DNA from: JABHQR01 sp043812455
GTDB taxonomy: Archaea > Nanobdellota > Nanobdellia > Woesearchaeales > GW2011-AR9
Direction: 5' to 3'
Length of the DNA: 12,491 nt
Assembly: GCA_043812455.1 (NCBI GenBank)
Contig: JBDRMB010000001.1
Span: 1 to 12,491 of the forward strand
Position 1 is the first letter of the stretch. Every line of letters starts with the position of its first letter. Positions 12,369-12,491 of the stretch are shown one piece after another. The translations under genes and the position numbers were made by a program. A model generated the notes under the pieces. It worked only from the letters and a program-made list of their open reading frames with translations. It was not told the DNA's origin and ran no database searches.

Positions 12369-12491
12369 CTAATCCTTCCTAACTAACACATATACTTTTT
12401 TCCCAATGTATTTCTTTGAAGACATAATCATTCCACCATTCCCTATTTTTCTAACTTCTCCTTCAGCAATCTCTTCAATTTCATCTTCAAG
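12369..12491 (-). CDS. C-terminal end of a small DUF2080-like protein (5' end outside window)
   Basis: Forty codons and a TAG stop (12369-12371) are open on the minus strand up to the window edge. They read LEDEIEEIAEGEVRKIGNGG followed by MIMSSKKYIGKKVYVLVRKD. The pattern GEV-RKIGN-GG-hydrophobic-KKYIGKKVYV resembles the small archaeal proteins of the DUF2080 family, annotated as transposon-encoded, which look like swapped-hairpin AbrB-type DNA binders. This is recognition from a short piece, so the family is tentative. The start codon lies outside the window. Confidence 0.55.
   Translation of the reverse strand, partial: LEDEIEEIAEGEVRKIGNGGMIMSSKKYIGKKVYVLVRKD

Noticed and set aside
1..12491. 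CRISPR array, tRNA or rRNA genes, replication origin repeats
   Set aside because: I saw no regularly spaced repeats, no tRNA-like T-arm and anticodon pattern and no rRNA blocks on either strand by eye.

Overview
The window looks like a piece of an AT-rich archaeal chromosome, most likely a small-genome DPANN lineage (Woesearchaeota/Pacearchaeota-like). The evidence is an archaeal-type SRP 7S RNA, ribosomal protein L15e, an archaeal-type leucyl-tRNA synthetase of 983 residues, a NurA nuclease, and TATA-box promoters placed about 25 to 30 bases before start codons, so that many mRNAs should be leaderless or nearly so. The lineage below Archaea is inference from gene content and style.

Layout. 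Bases 1-459 are the right end of an insertion sequence with a DDE transposase of the IS4/IS5 type, cut by the window edge. It abuts a 3' remnant of an interrupted gene (460-546), which converges on a small N/Q/S-rich protein gene (543-893, minus). The gap to 1357 holds the SRP RNA (about 1013-1304) with its own TATA box and T-rich terminator. Next comes the most striking gene, a complete bacterial-type sigma-70 family factor (1357-2301), followed by a small exported cysteine-containing protein (2368-2892). On the minus strand lie a DUF192 protein (2912-3244) and leuS (3325-6276).

The 406-base gap between leuS and rpl15e contains a 152-bp foldback element whose ends match the end of the insertion sequence at the left edge, then a probable 140-base rpl15e leader that can form five successive hairpins. 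After rpl15e (6683-7258) come a membrane-anchored double-HKD phospholipase D-like protein (7377-8468), a VapBC-type toxin-antitoxin pair (8525-9165) with an operator-like repeat, and, on the minus strand, an alpha/beta hydrolase (9162-9953) and NurA (9985-10962). The right part holds an aldo/keto reductase (11048-11893), thioredoxin (11923-12249, minus) with two perfect inverted repeats in its upstream region, and the 3' end of a small DUF2080-like gene running off the window.

How it fits together. Translation and secretion genes (SRP RNA, leuS, rpl15e) are mixed with redox (thioredoxin, aldo/keto reductase), DNA repair (NurA) and mobile or defence-type genes. Most genes seem to have their own promoter; the only clear operon is vapBC. 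The main open question is what a sigma factor does in a cell whose genes carry TATA-type archaeal promoters.
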